A stretch of DNA of 41,101 nucleotides from assembly GCA_944385575.1 (NCBI GenBank), contig CALWXT010000010.1, forward strand, positions 1 to 41,101, read 5' to 3'. Below the pieces are notes generated by a model. That model made no database searches. It worked only from the letters and a program-made list of their open reading frames with translations, and had not been told where the DNA came from. How positions within the stretch are numbered: the first letter of the stretch is position 1; every line of letters starts with the position of its first letter. This stretch comes from an uncultured Flavonifractor sp. (lineage in GTDB: Bacteria > Bacillota > Clostridia > Oscillospirales > Oscillospiraceae). The translations under genes and the position numbers were made by a program. Shown here piece after piece: positions 14,858-22,700 of the stretch.

Positions 14858-14933
14858 TGGTGGAGACGACAGAACTCGAATCTGTGACCCCTTGCGTGTG
14901 AAGCAAGTGCTCTACCGGCTGAGCTACGCCTCC
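14858..14933 (-). tRNA. tRNA-Val (anticodon CAC)
   Basis: A complete 76-nt cloverleaf with encoded CCA. The acceptor is GGAGGCG with CGTCTCC, the D arm GCTC/GAGC, and the anticodon stem CTTGC/GCAAG around TTCACAC, giving anticodon CAC. The T arm is ACAGA/TCTGT. It reads GUG codons and is the last of three tRNAs in the cluster. Confidence 0.97.
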
Positions 14934-14937
14934 ATAT

Positions 14938-15012
14938 TGGTGACCCGTACGAGACTCGAACTCGTGTTACCGCCGTGAAAGGGCGGTGTCTTAACCACTT
15001 GACCAACGGGCC
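14938..15012 (-). tRNA. tRNA-Glu (anticodon TTC)
   Basis: A complete 75-nt tRNA with encoded CCA. The anticodon stem is CCGCC/GGCGG around CTTTCAC, giving TTC. It is 4 nt from tRNA-Val, so the two are surely co-transcribed. Confidence 0.97.
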
Positions 15013-15054
15013 ATGTTGCCCAAGCGGGCGGGAACCGCTTCCCATAAATGGAGT

Positions 15055-15084
15055 CCCAAAAGACGGCGTGTGCCGTCTTTTGGG
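15055..15084 (-). terminator. Terminator-like hairpin between tRNA-Met and tRNA-Glu
   Basis: A 13-bp stem (15055-15067 with 15072-15084) has a 4-nt loop. Its core GACGGC/GCCGTC is flanked by AAAA and TTTT, as in a weak bidirectional terminator, and it lies 3 nt after the tRNA-Met CCA. It may attenuate transcription into the next two tRNAs or guide 3' processing. Confidence 0.55.
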
Positions 15085-15087
15085 TCT

Positions 15088-15164
15088 TGGTAGCGGCACC
15101 TGGATTTGAACCGGGGACACTGCGGGTATGAACCGCATGCTCTAGCCAACTGAGCTATGCCGCC
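15088..15164 (-). tRNA. tRNA-Met (anticodon CAT), elongator type
   Basis: A 77-nt tRNA with encoded CCA. The anticodon stem is TGCGG/CCGCA around TTCATAC. The body (GGCGGCA acceptor, GCATGCGG region) is that of elongator tRNA-Met rather than initiator or the lysidine-modified tRNA-Ile2. The T stem has one C-A mismatch (CCCGG against CCAGG), which is unusual. Confidence 0.9.
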
Positions 15165-15195
15165 GTTTCTTGCCCGGACGAACAGGGCAAGAGAT

Positions 15196-15224
15196 AGTAT
15201 AGCCGATTCTTTTCCACTTGTCAA
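15196..15224 (-). promoter_or_regulatory. Promoter of the tRNA cluster
   Basis: The minus strand has a perfect -35 TTGACA and a -10 TATACT with a 17-nt spacer. Confidence 0.9.
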
Positions 15225-15248
15225 CAGCTTTTTTCTATTTTTTCAAAT

Positions 15249-15944
15249 TTAATCGATCTTATACCCGACGCCCCAAACCGTCTTGATAAAACGGGGGTTC
15301 CGGGAGGGCTCGCCCATCTTCTCCCGCAGGCGGCGGATATGGACCATCACCGTATTGTTCCGATCCAGATACTTCTCCTTCCACACCGACTCAAACAGCC
15401 GCTCGGCGGAGATTACTTGCCCCCGGTTCTCGCACAGCATCCACAGGATATCAAATTCAATGGGGGTGAGCCCCAGCTCCTTGTCGTACAGCCAGCACTC
15501 ATGGGTAGAGCGGTTGATGACCAGGCCGTTGAAGTCGATGATGTCCCGGCTGTCGGGGGCCTTCTCTGCCTCATTGTACCGGGTGTACCGGCGCAGCTGG
15601 GCCTTCACCCGGGCCATCAGCTCCAGGGGATTGAAGGGCTTGGTAATATAGTCGTCTGCCCCGATGGTCAGGCCGGTGATCTTGTCGATGTCCTCCGCCT
15701 TGGCAGTCACCATGAGCACGGGGAAATGGTGATCCTTGCGGATCTCCCCGCAGAGGGTAAAGCCGCTGATATCGGGCAGCATGACATCCAGAATGGCCAG
15801 ATCCAGCCGCTGGCTGTTTACCACCTCCAGGGCCTGAGTGCCGGTGAGACACTTGAACACGGTGCAGCCCTCGCTTTTCAGATAGACCTCCACCAGGTCG
15901 GCAATCTCCGGCTCGTCATCCACCACCAGGATATTGGCGTCCAT
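15249..15944 (-). CDS. OmpR/PhoB-family response regulator, VanR-like
   Basis: A 231-residue two-component regulator. The receiver domain (about 1-120) has Asp10, the phospho-acceptor Asp53 (AILDVMLPD), Thr80 and Lys102 (TKPFNP). The C-terminal winged helix (about 135-231) has the family ending FIKTVWGVGYKI. Overall it resembles VanR-type regulators. The start is ATG 15944, behind AAAGGAGGGG; an upstream in-frame ATG lacks a binding site. No kinase adjoins it on its own strand; the VanS-like kinase lies 1.7 kb away in the divergent operon, so the pair appears split. It is divergent from the SprT-like gene. Confidence 0.9.
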   Translation of the reverse strand: MDANILVVDDEPEIADLVEVYLKSEGCTVFKCLTGTQALEVVNSQRLDLAILDVMLPDISGFTLCGEIRKDHHFPVLMVTAKAEDIDKITGLTIGADDYITKPFNPLELMARVKAQLRRYTRYNEAEKAPDSRDIIDFNGLVINRSTHECWLYDKELGLTPIEFDILWMLCENRGQVISAERLFESVWKEKYLDRNNTVMVHIRRLREKMGEPSRNPRFIKTVWGVGYKID

Positions 15945-15968
15945 GCTCTCCCCTCCTTTTTCCGCTAC

Positions 15969-15998
15969 ATTATAATATGTATCAGGCAAGACCGTCAA
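15969..15998 (-). promoter_or_regulatory. Promoter of the VanR-like gene
   Basis: The minus strand has a -35 TTGACG and a perfect -10 TATAAT with an 18-nt spacer. Confidence 0.75.
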
Positions 15999-16052
15999 GG
16001 CGCGGGGCATATCGTAAGAAAATCATCATAACTTCCCTTCCCGGTGCAAGTA

Positions 16053-16081
16053 GTGACTTTTGCTGGGAAAAATGATACAAT
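16053..16081 (+). promoter_or_regulatory. Possible promoter of the SprT-to-GNAT operon
   Basis: A -10 TACAAT lies at 16076-16081 with a weak -35 GTGACT 17 nt upstream. Confidence 0.45.
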
Positions 16082-16112
16082 GCCTGGTATGCAAATCCCC
16101 TGGAGGCAGAGT

Positions 16113-16598
16113 ATGGATCGTTTTGATGAATTGCTCTCCCGGGTACTGGAACAAGCCCGGTCCCTGGGCATTCCGGTATCGGGACGCATTGACCCTCATG
16201 TGCGGGTCAACCGCCGGGCAGTGACCCGGTTCGGCTGCTGCATCCGCCAAAAGGACGGCAGCTTTGTTATTGAGCTGACCCACCGGCTGCTGGACGCCTC
16301 CGACCGGGCCTGTCTTCAGACCCTGGCCCACGAAGCCCTCCACACCTGTCCCGGCTGCCGGAACCACGGTGCGCTATGGCGAACCTATGCCGGGCAGATG
16401 AACGCCGCCTTTGGCTACGCCATCTCCCGTACCGGCACCTGCGGGGAGCTGGGGGTGCCGGATGAGCGGCCGGTGCGCTATCTGCTGGTATGCAGCCGCT
16501 GCGGGCGTGAATTCCCCCGGATGAAGGCTTCGCCCCTGGTGCGCCACCCGGAACGCTACCGGTGCAGGTGCGGCGGAACGCTGCTGCGGAAGGATTGA
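16113..16598 (+). CDS. SprT-like zinc metallopeptidase
   Basis: A 161-residue SprT-like protein. The zincin motif HEALH (His73, Glu74, His77) is followed by CPGCRNHG with a third His at about 85. A C-terminal zinc ribbon has CSRCG and a CRCGG pair. SprT proteins resemble the protease core of eukaryotic Spartan; the bacterial role is not settled. The start is ATG 16113, behind TGGAGGC; earlier in-frame ATGs lack a binding site. It heads a four-gene run with the flippase-like protein, the kinase and the acetyltransferase. Confidence 0.8.
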   Translation: MDRFDELLSRVLEQARSLGIPVSGRIDPHVRVNRRAVTRFGCCIRQKDGSFVIELTHRLLDASDRACLQTLAHEALHTCPGCRNHGALWRTYAGQMNAAFGYAISRTGTCGELGVPDERPVRYLLVCSRCGREFPRMKASPLVRHPERYRCRCGGTLLRKD

Positions 16599-16617
16599 TG
16601 ATAAGGAGGGACTCTCC

Positions 16618-17673
16618 ACGGAAAAACGGAGCAAGAAGGCCCTGTTCAACCGGATCTTCTCCATTGTCGGCTTAACCATTGGCGGAGGAATCCTAGCGGG
16701 GCTGGTGGTCCATGTGGGCCGCACCATGGACCTGCGGGCACTGCTGGCGGGTATGGAGCCGCTGTGGCTGGCGGCCGCCGCCCTGTGCGTGCCGGTGAGC
16801 GAGAGCGTGGACGCCCTCATCTTCTACGGTATGGGCCGCTCCCTGGACTGTCCGGTGCGGCTGGCCGGCTGCTTTGACGCGGCCTATATCGGAGAATTTT
16901 ATTACAAGCTGGGCCCCGCCGGCGCGCCGGTGCAGCTCAAGCTAATGTATGACGCGGGAATGCCCGCCACCCAGACCGCCTCTATTTACACCTGGAAGGC
17001 GGTGGCCAACACCATGGTGTACACCTGCTACGCCGTGGCCGCCCTGGCCTACGAGCTGTTCTGGCGGCAGGAGGGACTGGGCTCAGCGGTGATCGGGGCG
17101 GGCCTGCTCATCGCCCTGTACCTGTTCCTGTGCGGCCTGGCCCTGTTTACCGCCGTGCGGCCGGAGCCCATCCAGCGGCTCATCCGGCGCATTCTCACCT
17201 TTCTCTCCCGACACTGGAAGGTGATGGCCAAACCGGGGATGGTAGACAAGGGCATGGACAAGGTGGCAGAATTCTGCGGCCAGCTGCGCTCCCTGAAGGA
17301 AAACCGCAGGATGTTTTTGGGTCTCTACCTGGGCATGTTTGTGGAACTCACCGTGCTGTTTTCCGTTCCCTTCTTCCTCTACCGGGGTCTGGGGCTTACC
17401 GGCTGCTCCTACTGGGAAATGGTGATGGTCCAGTGCCTGGTGATGGTGCTCTCCCGCATCATCATGCTCCCCGGCAACGCCGGCGGCGCGGAGGGCAGCT
17501 TCTATCTGTTTATGGGTCCCATCTTCGGCCGGCATCTGGCAGTGGGGATGGTGCTGTGGCGGTTCGCCACCTTCCTGGATGTCATGCTGGTGGGCGGGCT
17601 GTGGTCGGTGGTGCGGTTTGCCAAGCGCTCCGTGGCCCGGCATCATACGGAAGGAAGGCAGAGCCATGAATGA
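16618..17673 (+). CDS. Lysylphosphatidylglycerol-synthase-TM / flippase-like membrane protein, probable ACG start
   Basis: A multi-spanning membrane protein of about 351 residues with the build of the UPF0104 family (the MprF flippase-like domain). Helices lie near residues 14-33, 47-65, 130-165 and 225-320, and the family-like segment LPGNAGGAEGSF is near 280. The first ATG/GTG/TTG in frame is GTG 16705, which would remove the first helix and has a poor binding site. In contrast AAGGAGG at 16603-16609 stands 8 nt before an in-frame ACG at 16618, which opens a basic N-terminus (EKRSKKALFNR) and a proper first helix. I therefore take ACG as the start, or as a mutated ATG. It overlaps the kinase gene by 8 nt. 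It probably moves a lipid-linked substrate. Confidence 0.75.
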   Translation, partial: TEKRSKKALFNRIFSIVGLTIGGGILAGLVVHVGRTMDLRALLAGMEPLWLAAAALCVPVSESVDALIFYGMGRSLDCPVRLAGCFDAAYIGEFYYKLGPAGAPVQLKLMYDAGMPATQTASIYTWKAVANTMVYTCYAVAALAYELFWRQEGLGSAVIGAGLLIALYLFLCGLALFTAVRPEPIQRLIRRILTFLSRHWKVMAKPGMVDKGMDKVAEFCGQLRSLKENRRMFLGLYLGMFVELTVLFSVPFFLYRGLGLTGCSYWEMVMVQCLVMVLSRIIMLPGNAGGAEGSFYLFMGPIFGRHLAVGMVLWRFATFLDVMLVGGLWSVVRFAKRSVARHHTEGRQSHE

Positions 17674-18847
17674 AAAATACACCCGTCTGAAGCTGAAAAT
17701 GCTGCTGTGGGTCATTGTAGGCACCCTCATCACCGGTGCTGTGGGTATCTTCCTGCTGGAAGTGGTGGTGGACGGCGTGCTCCAGGACCCCATCTATCGT
17801 TTCTTCGTGTGGTGCGCCCAGACTTTGTTCGGCCAGTCGGCTGAGACTGCCGACCAGCTCTATCAGCAGTATCTCCGCAACAACAAGCAGGAGATCCTCA
17901 CCCTGGGCACCATGGTGCTGATGCTCATTGCCTTCTACATTGCCATGGGCCGGTTCACCCGCTGGCTGGACGAGATCCGCACCGCCACCCGGCGGCTGCT
18001 CTACCCCGGTGCCGAGCCGGTGGAACTGCCCCGGGAGCTGCACCCCATTCAGGAGGATCTCAATGCCATCCGCCAGCAGCTCTCCGCCCGGGAGGAGGCC
18101 GCCAAGGAGACTGAGCAGCGCAAGGGAGATCTGGTGGCCTTCCTGGCCCACGACCTCAAGACCCCACTCACCTCGGTGGTGGGCTACCTCACCCTGCTGC
18201 GGGACGATCCCGGCCTGACGGCGGAACAGCGGGCCAAATTTACCGGCATCGCCCTGGACAAGGCCCAGCGGCTGGAAGAACTGCTGGCAGAGTTTTTCGA
18301 CATCTCCAAGATGGGTCTGGACAGCGACGCGGAGGAAAAGGTACCCATCCAGCTGTCCATGCTGCTGGAGCAGCTGGCCGACGAGTTTTATCCTCTGTTT
18401 GCGGAAAAACACCTCACCTGCGTCCCTCAGATCCAGTCCCATCTGGTGGTGCGGGGCGACCCGGACAAGCTGGCCCGGGTGTTTGACAACGTGCTGCGCA
18501 ATGCGGTAAGTTACTCCACCCCCGGCGGCCAGGTGGACATCGAGGCCGCCGCCCAGGGCCAGTATGTGGAAATCGCCATCCGCAACCAGGGGCTGGAGAT
18601 CCCCGAGGGGGAGCTGTCCAACATTTTTGATAAATTCTACCGGCTGGATGCCGCCCGCTCCTCCCGCACCGGCGGGGCGGGGCTGGGTCTGGCCATCGCC
18701 AAGGAGATCGTGGAGCTCCACCAGGGCACCATCCGATGCGAGAGCAACGGGTCGCTGACCAGCTTTGTTATCTCCCTGCCGCTATATAAGAAGGAGGCGC
18801 GCCATGGTCTGCGCAGAAACCGCGCTGGCGTTTCTGAATCGAAATAA
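17666..18847 (+). CDS. VanS-like sensor histidine kinase
   Basis: A 393-residue membrane kinase. Two helices (about 11-32 and 76-96) bracket a short extracytoplasmic loop of about 43 residues. A HAMP-like linker and a DHp domain with the phospho-acceptor His162 in FLAHDLKTPLTS follow, then an ATPase domain with N box (DNVLRNAVSYS), IFDKFYRLD and GGAGLGLAIAKEI. The small sensor loop and the LAHDLKTPL block are VanS-like. The ATG at 17666 follows GGAAGGAAGG. The VanR-like regulator at 15249 is the likely partner. With a D,D-carboxypeptidase nearby, a cell-wall stress role is plausible; no vanH, vanA/B or vanX is present, so this is not a resistance operon. Confidence 0.9.
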   Translation: MNEKYTRLKLKMLLWVIVGTLITGAVGIFLLEVVVDGVLQDPIYRFFVWCAQTLFGQSAETADQLYQQYLRNNKQEILTLGTMVLMLIAFYIAMGRFTRWLDEIRTATRRLLYPGAEPVELPRELHPIQEDLNAIRQQLSAREEAAKETEQRKGDLVAFLAHDLKTPLTSVVGYLTLLRDDPGLTAEQRAKFTGIALDKAQRLEELLAEFFDISKMGLDSDAEEKVPIQLSMLLEQLADEFYPLFAEKHLTCVPQIQSHLVVRGDPDKLARVFDNVLRNAVSYSTPGGQVDIEAAAQGQYVEIAIRNQGLEIPEGELSNIFDKFYRLDAARSSRTGGAGLGLAIAKEIVELHQGTIRCESNGSLTSFVISLPLYKKEARHGLRRNRAGVSESK

Positions 18848-19508
18848 GCTGCTCTATCTGGACATGCTGGAACCCATCCGGCGGGGCTCGGCGGAGCTGC
18901 TGTACACCGCGGAGGACGGGGTGCTGCTCTACGACCGGCTGGCGGAGGCCCACATGCTGGGGGCAGACAGCCGGCAGGCCCTGGACCGCATGCTGCCGCT
19001 GATGGAGGGCTGCGATATCCTCACCGGCCACCAGCTGTGGTATAAAGAGGAGCTGGCCGCCCGGTTTTCGCTGAAAACGGAGCAGATCTGCCGTCAGTCC
19101 GCCTGGATGGAAGCCGCACCTCCCGCCCCCCTGCCCTTCGGCGGGGAGCTGCGGCTGCTGGACCGCTCCTGGGCGGCATGGGTGTACGAGCATTACAGCC
19201 ACGCCTTCGGCGGGGTAGCCTATATCGAGGGTGCCATCGACCGGGGCATGCTTGGGGCTTTTGTGGACGGACAACCCGCCGGGTTTGCCGGGTTCCACAT
19301 TGAGGGAGCCATCGGCATGCTGGAGGTGCTGCCCGCCTACCGCCGCCTGGGTATCGGGGAGGCTCTGCTCCGGGGGGTGGTGTCCCTGGCTCTGTCCCGC
19401 GGACAGTACGCCTACGGCCAGGTATTTACCGACAATGCCCCCTCCCTCGCCCTCCAACGCAAGGCCGGAATGGCGGTGTCGGAGGACATCCTGTTCTGGC
19501 TGTTCTGA
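18804..19508 (+). CDS. GNAT-family N-acetyltransferase
   Basis: A 234-residue protein. The N-terminal half (about 1-115) is a degenerate GNAT-like domain. The C-terminal half has the acetyl-CoA loop in LPAYRRLGIGEALL (about 182-195) and a typical GNAT end (NAPSLALQRKAGM). This two-domain layout is common in Firmicute acetyltransferases of unknown substrate. The ATG at 18804 has an ideal AAGGAGG and lies 44 nt inside the end of the kinase gene, so it is translationally coupled. Confidence 0.8.
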   Translation: MVCAETALAFLNRNKLLYLDMLEPIRRGSAELLYTAEDGVLLYDRLAEAHMLGADSRQALDRMLPLMEGCDILTGHQLWYKEELAARFSLKTEQICRQSAWMEAAPPAPLPFGGELRLLDRSWAAWVYEHYSHAFGGVAYIEGAIDRGMLGAFVDGQPAGFAGFHIEGAIGMLEVLPAYRRLGIGEALLRGVVSLALSRGQYAYGQVFTDNAPSLALQRKAGMAVSEDILFWLF

Positions 19509-19519
19509 GGGCGGCAGCC

Positions 19520-19547
19520 TTGACTTTTCCCCTCTATGGGTTATAAT
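19520..19547 (+). promoter_or_regulatory. Promoter of the radical SAM gene
   Basis: A -35 TTGACT and a perfect -10 TATAAT with a 16-nt spacer. Confidence 0.85.
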
Positions 19548-19609
19548 AATCCTGTTCATACCCAATTTTTGCGTGTTTTTTCGGATTTTTGTCAGGAGGC
19601 TCTTTTATC

Positions 19610-21139
19610 ATGCCGGAGATCTCGAACGCCGCCAAACCCACCGTGGTGCTGGTGGCCTTTTATAACAAGAAGGCGCTGGGGGTGCGCTACCTCCAGGCCG
19701 CCCTGGAGCGGGCGGGCTACGCCGTGCGCACTGTGTTTTACAAGGACTTCAACTCCGTCCGGCCCAGCGCCACCACTCAGAAGGAGCTGGAGCTGTTCCG
19801 CCAGGTGGTGGCAGAGGCCAAACCGGTGCTGGTGGGTCTGTCGGTGATGAGCTCCATGTATCTGGACACAGTGTATCAGGTGCTGGATGCCGCCCTGTCT
19901 GCCACCTCCGCCCCGGTGGTGTGCGGCGGCGCCTTTGCTACCATGTTCCCCCAGAAGATGCTGGAGCGGGGCGCCAGATTCGTCCTGCGGGCCGACGGCG
20001 AGGACACGCTGTGCCGCCTGGCCAATGCCCTGCGCAACGGCACCGACTATACCGACATCCCCTCCCTGTGCTGGACGGAGGGGAACGAGGCCCACTGCAA
20101 CGAGATCGGCGGCCTGGTGAATGAAGTGGACCGCTGCGGCCTGCCGGTGGTGGACAGTATCGGCTCCTGCTACATCGAGCACGACGCTCTGGTGGAAGGC
20201 GACCCCCAGCTTTCCACCCGCAGCTATGAGGTCATCGCCTCCCGAGGCTGCCCCTTCACCTGCTCCTACTGCTGCTGCGTCAATCTGCGGCGGCTGCTGC
20301 CCAAGGGCATCCACGGGGTGCGCACCCGCTCGGTCAAGAGTGTGATTGACGAGCTGGTGGAGGCCAAGAAGAAGTGCAAGAAGCTGGTGTTCGTCCACTT
20401 CTATGACGAGATCTTCCCCAACCTGCCCGGCTGGGTGGATGAATTTGTGGAGGAGTACGGCAAGCGGATCCATCTGCCCTTCACCATCTGGTCCCATCCC
20501 AAGATGGTGGAGCTGGAAACCCTGAAGAAGCTGAAATCCGTGGGCCTTACCGAGGTCATCATGGGCATCCAGTCCGGTTCGGAGCGGGTGCGCCGGGATA
20601 TCTTCCACCGGTATGAGACCCAGGAGGAGATCCTGAACGCCATCAAGGCCATCCGGGAGGCCGGAGTGTTCTGGGGCAGCTTTGACCTGATGCTCCAGCA
20701 CCCCTTTGAGACGATCCAGGACCTGAAGGAGTCCTACTACCTGGTAAAGCAGTTCCCCTCTCCTTACGAGCTGCAGCTTCACGGCCTGAACTTCCTGCCC
20801 GGCACCGACATCGTGGACATGGCCATTGACCAGGGCCTGTGCACCCCCGAGGAGATGGACGGGGTGATGTTCGCCCCCATGGAGGAGCAGTTCGGGGCCT
20901 ACTGGAAGCAGGACGCCTCTCAGGAGAGCCAGGCCTGGTACCGGATGATCTACTGCTGGCAGTTTGAAAAATTCCGCAAGAAGCTGGTGTCCTGGGAGTC
21001 CGACCCGGTGGCCCACATGGCGGAGCTGGACGCCTGCTACGCCCAGGCACAGAAAATGGCCCGCACCCGCTATCTGTACAAGAAGGGCTACGTGGTGTGG
21101 CGCCGGATGGTCATGGGTCTCTATCCCACCAAAAAGTAA
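19610..21139 (+). CDS. B12-binding-domain radical SAM protein
   Basis: A 509-residue cytosolic enzyme. The N-terminal part (about 1-150) is a cobalamin-binding-like Rossmann domain (VVLVAFYNKKALGVRYL, VVCGGAFATMFP). The radical SAM domain (about 190-400) has the cluster motif CPFTCSYC within ASRGCPFTCSYCCC and an extra Cys straight after it. A C-terminal region of about 100 residues follows. No typical DxHxxG B12 motif stands out, so cobalamin binding is uncertain. Substrate unknown. The ATG at 19610 follows CAGGAGG. It is monocistronic, with its own promoter and terminator. Confidence 0.85.
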   Translation: MPEISNAAKPTVVLVAFYNKKALGVRYLQAALERAGYAVRTVFYKDFNSVRPSATTQKELELFRQVVAEAKPVLVGLSVMSSMYLDTVYQVLDAALSATSAPVVCGGAFATMFPQKMLERGARFVLRADGEDTLCRLANALRNGTDYTDIPSLCWTEGNEAHCNEIGGLVNEVDRCGLPVVDSIGSCYIEHDALVEGDPQLSTRSYEVIASRGCPFTCSYCCCVNLRRLLPKGIHGVRTRSVKSVIDELVEAKKKCKKLVFVHFYDEIFPNLPGWVDEFVEEYGKRIHLPFTIWSHPKMVELETLKKLKSVGLTEVIMGIQSGSERVRRDIFHRYETQEEILNAIKAIREAGVFWGSFDLMLQHPFETIQDLKESYYLVKQFPSPYELQLHGLNFLPGTDIVDMAIDQGLCTPEEMDGVMFAPMEEQFGAYWKQDASQESQAWYRMIYCWQFEKFRKKLVSWESDPVAHMAELDACYAQAQKMARTRYLYKKGYVVWRRMVMGLYPTKK

Positions 21140-21148
21140 ATGGAATGC

Positions 21149-21183
21149 AAAAAGGACGCGCCTGACGGCGCGTCCTTTTTTCT
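21149..21183. terminator. Bidirectional terminator between radical SAM and citrate synthase genes
   Basis: AAAAAGGACGCGCC pairs with GGCGCGTCCTTTTT (21149-21162 with 21167-21180), with A-tract and T-tract on the two sides. Confidence 0.9.
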
Positions 21184-21188
21184 GCTTT

Positions 21189-22556
21189 TTACCGCTGATC
21201 CAGAGGCACGAAGGTGCGCATGGGAGCCACGGCCTTGTAGGCCGGGCGGATGATGCGGTTGCCGGGCTGATAGACCTCCTCAATGCGGTGGGCGCACCAG
21301 CTGACGATACGGGCCACGGCAAACAGGGGGGTGTACAGCTCCTGGGGAATGCCCATCATCTTGTACACCATACCGGAGAACAGGTCCACGTTGCCGCACA
21401 CCACCTTGCTCTCCCCCTTGACGGAGAGAAGCACCTCGGGAGTAAGCCGCTCCACCGTCTCATAGAGGCCGAACTCGTCCTCCATACCCTTGGTCTCCGC
21501 CAGCTGGCGGGCGAATTTCTTCAGGATCACCGCGCGGGGATCGGACAGGGTGTAAATGGCGTGGCCCATACCGTAGATAAGGCCGGAGCGGTCCCCCGCC
21601 TCCTTCCGCAGCAGCTTGGCCAGGAAGGCTTTCACCTCATCGTCGTCCTTCCAGTCCTTTACCTCCTTCTCAATATAGCCGAACATCTCCATAACCTTCT
21701 TGTTGGCGCCGCCGTGCCGGGGGCCCTTCAGGGAACCCACTGCCGCGGCAATGGCAGAGTAGATGTCGGTACCGGAGGAGGAGAGCACCCGGCAGGCGAA
21801 GGCAGAGTTGTTGCCGCCGCCGTGCTCGGCGTGGAGCACCAGGCACAGGTCCAGCAGCCGGGCCTCCTGCTCGGTGAATTTGTTGTCGTGGCGGACAGAG
21901 TAAAGGAAGTTCTCCGCCACGCTCAGCCCCGGCTGGGGCCGGTGGAGGTAGAGGGACTCATCGTCATAGTAGTGCCGCTTCACCGCGAAGGCGTGAGCTA
22001 CGATGACAGGCACCCGGGCGATGAGCTGGATCGCCTGCCGCAGCTGGTTGGGCAGGGACATGTCGTCGGGGTTGTCGTCATAGGAATAGAGGGCCAGCAC
22101 CGACCGGGCCAGCTTGTTCATCACGTCGGGGCTGGGGGCCTTGAGGATCATATCCTCGGTAAACATATGGGGCAAGGTGTGGTTCTCGCTGAGCAGCTTC
22201 TGGAACGTGGTCAGCTGCTCCCGGGTGGGCAGCTGGCCGAACAGGAGCAGGTAGGCCGTCTCCTCGAAGCCAAACCGGTCCTCACTGACGAAGCCGTTCA
22301 CCAGTTCCTCCACGTCGATGCCCCGGTAAACCAGCTTGCCGGGCGCAGGGATGCGCTCGCCGTCCTGCACATAATAGCCCATAACGTTGCCCAGCTGCGT
22401 TACGCCGGCCATGACGCCGGTGCCGTCTGCGTTGCGCAGGCCGCGCTTTACGTTGTACCGCTCATAATACGCCGGATCAATCTGGTTATGCTTCTGATAT
22501 TCCGCGCATAGACTGTTAAGGAAGCCCGTCAGGGACTCCTGATCCGTGTTTTGCAT
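21189..22556 (-). CDS. gltA: Citrate (or 2-methylcitrate) synthase
   Basis: A 455-residue enzyme that condenses oxaloacetate and acetyl-CoA. Catalytic residues are visible: the His in HAEHGGGNNSAF (about 250-261), the His in YGMGHAIYTL and the Asp in GNVDLFSG. The 75-residue N-terminal extension before the fold begins (YRGIDVEELV) is typical of the long-form enzymes of Clostridia. The ATG at 22556 follows GAAGGAGT. Monocistronic with a consensus promoter; no aconitase or isocitrate dehydrogenase gene is adjacent. It probably feeds glutamate synthesis in an incomplete TCA pathway. Confidence 0.95.
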   Translation of the reverse strand: MQNTDQESLTGFLNSLCAEYQKHNQIDPAYYERYNVKRGLRNADGTGVMAGVTQLGNVMGYYVQDGERIPAPGKLVYRGIDVEELVNGFVSEDRFGFEETAYLLLFGQLPTREQLTTFQKLLSENHTLPHMFTEDMILKAPSPDVMNKLARSVLALYSYDDNPDDMSLPNQLRQAIQLIARVPVIVAHAFAVKRHYYDDESLYLHRPQPGLSVAENFLYSVRHDNKFTEQEARLLDLCLVLHAEHGGGNNSAFACRVLSSSGTDIYSAIAAAVGSLKGPRHGGANKKVMEMFGYIEKEVKDWKDDDEVKAFLAKLLRKEAGDRSGLIYGMGHAIYTLSDPRAVILKKFARQLAETKGMEDEFGLYETVERLTPEVLLSVKGESKVVCGNVDLFSGMVYKMMGIPQELYTPLFAVARIVSWCAHRIEEVYQPGNRIIRPAYKAVAPMRTFVPLDQR

Positions 22557-22593
22557 CCGAACCCACTCCTTCTCCCAAATTTGAATTGCACCC

Positions 22594-22622
22594 ATTGTAG
22601 TCCCTTTTTGAACCGCCGTCAA
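22594..22622 (-). promoter_or_regulatory. Promoter of the citrate synthase gene
   Basis: The minus strand has a -35 TTGACG and a -10 TACAAT with a 17-nt spacer. Confidence 0.85.
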
Positions 22623-22700
22623 TCCAAAAACCGTCCATTCCGCGCATTTTTGGAAAAACGCCCGGAAGACAGTAGCGGCAGCACAGCCGGAAAGTGAATT

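Noticed and set aside
14858-15164. tRNA genes as the attachment site of the recombinase island
   Set aside because: I found no copy of a tRNA 3' end near 5120-5190 or 7990-8130, and the tRNAs are 7 kb from the recombinase gene.
16705-17673. GTG 16705 as the start of the flippase-like gene
   Set aside because: It removes the first membrane helix and the basic N-terminus, and its upstream GGAGG is 16 nt away, while a perfect binding site stands 8 nt before ACG 16618.
15249-18847. A vancomycin resistance cluster
   Set aside because: Only VanR/VanS-like regulators and M15 peptidases are visible. The ligase, dehydrogenase and dipeptidase genes that define resistance are absent.
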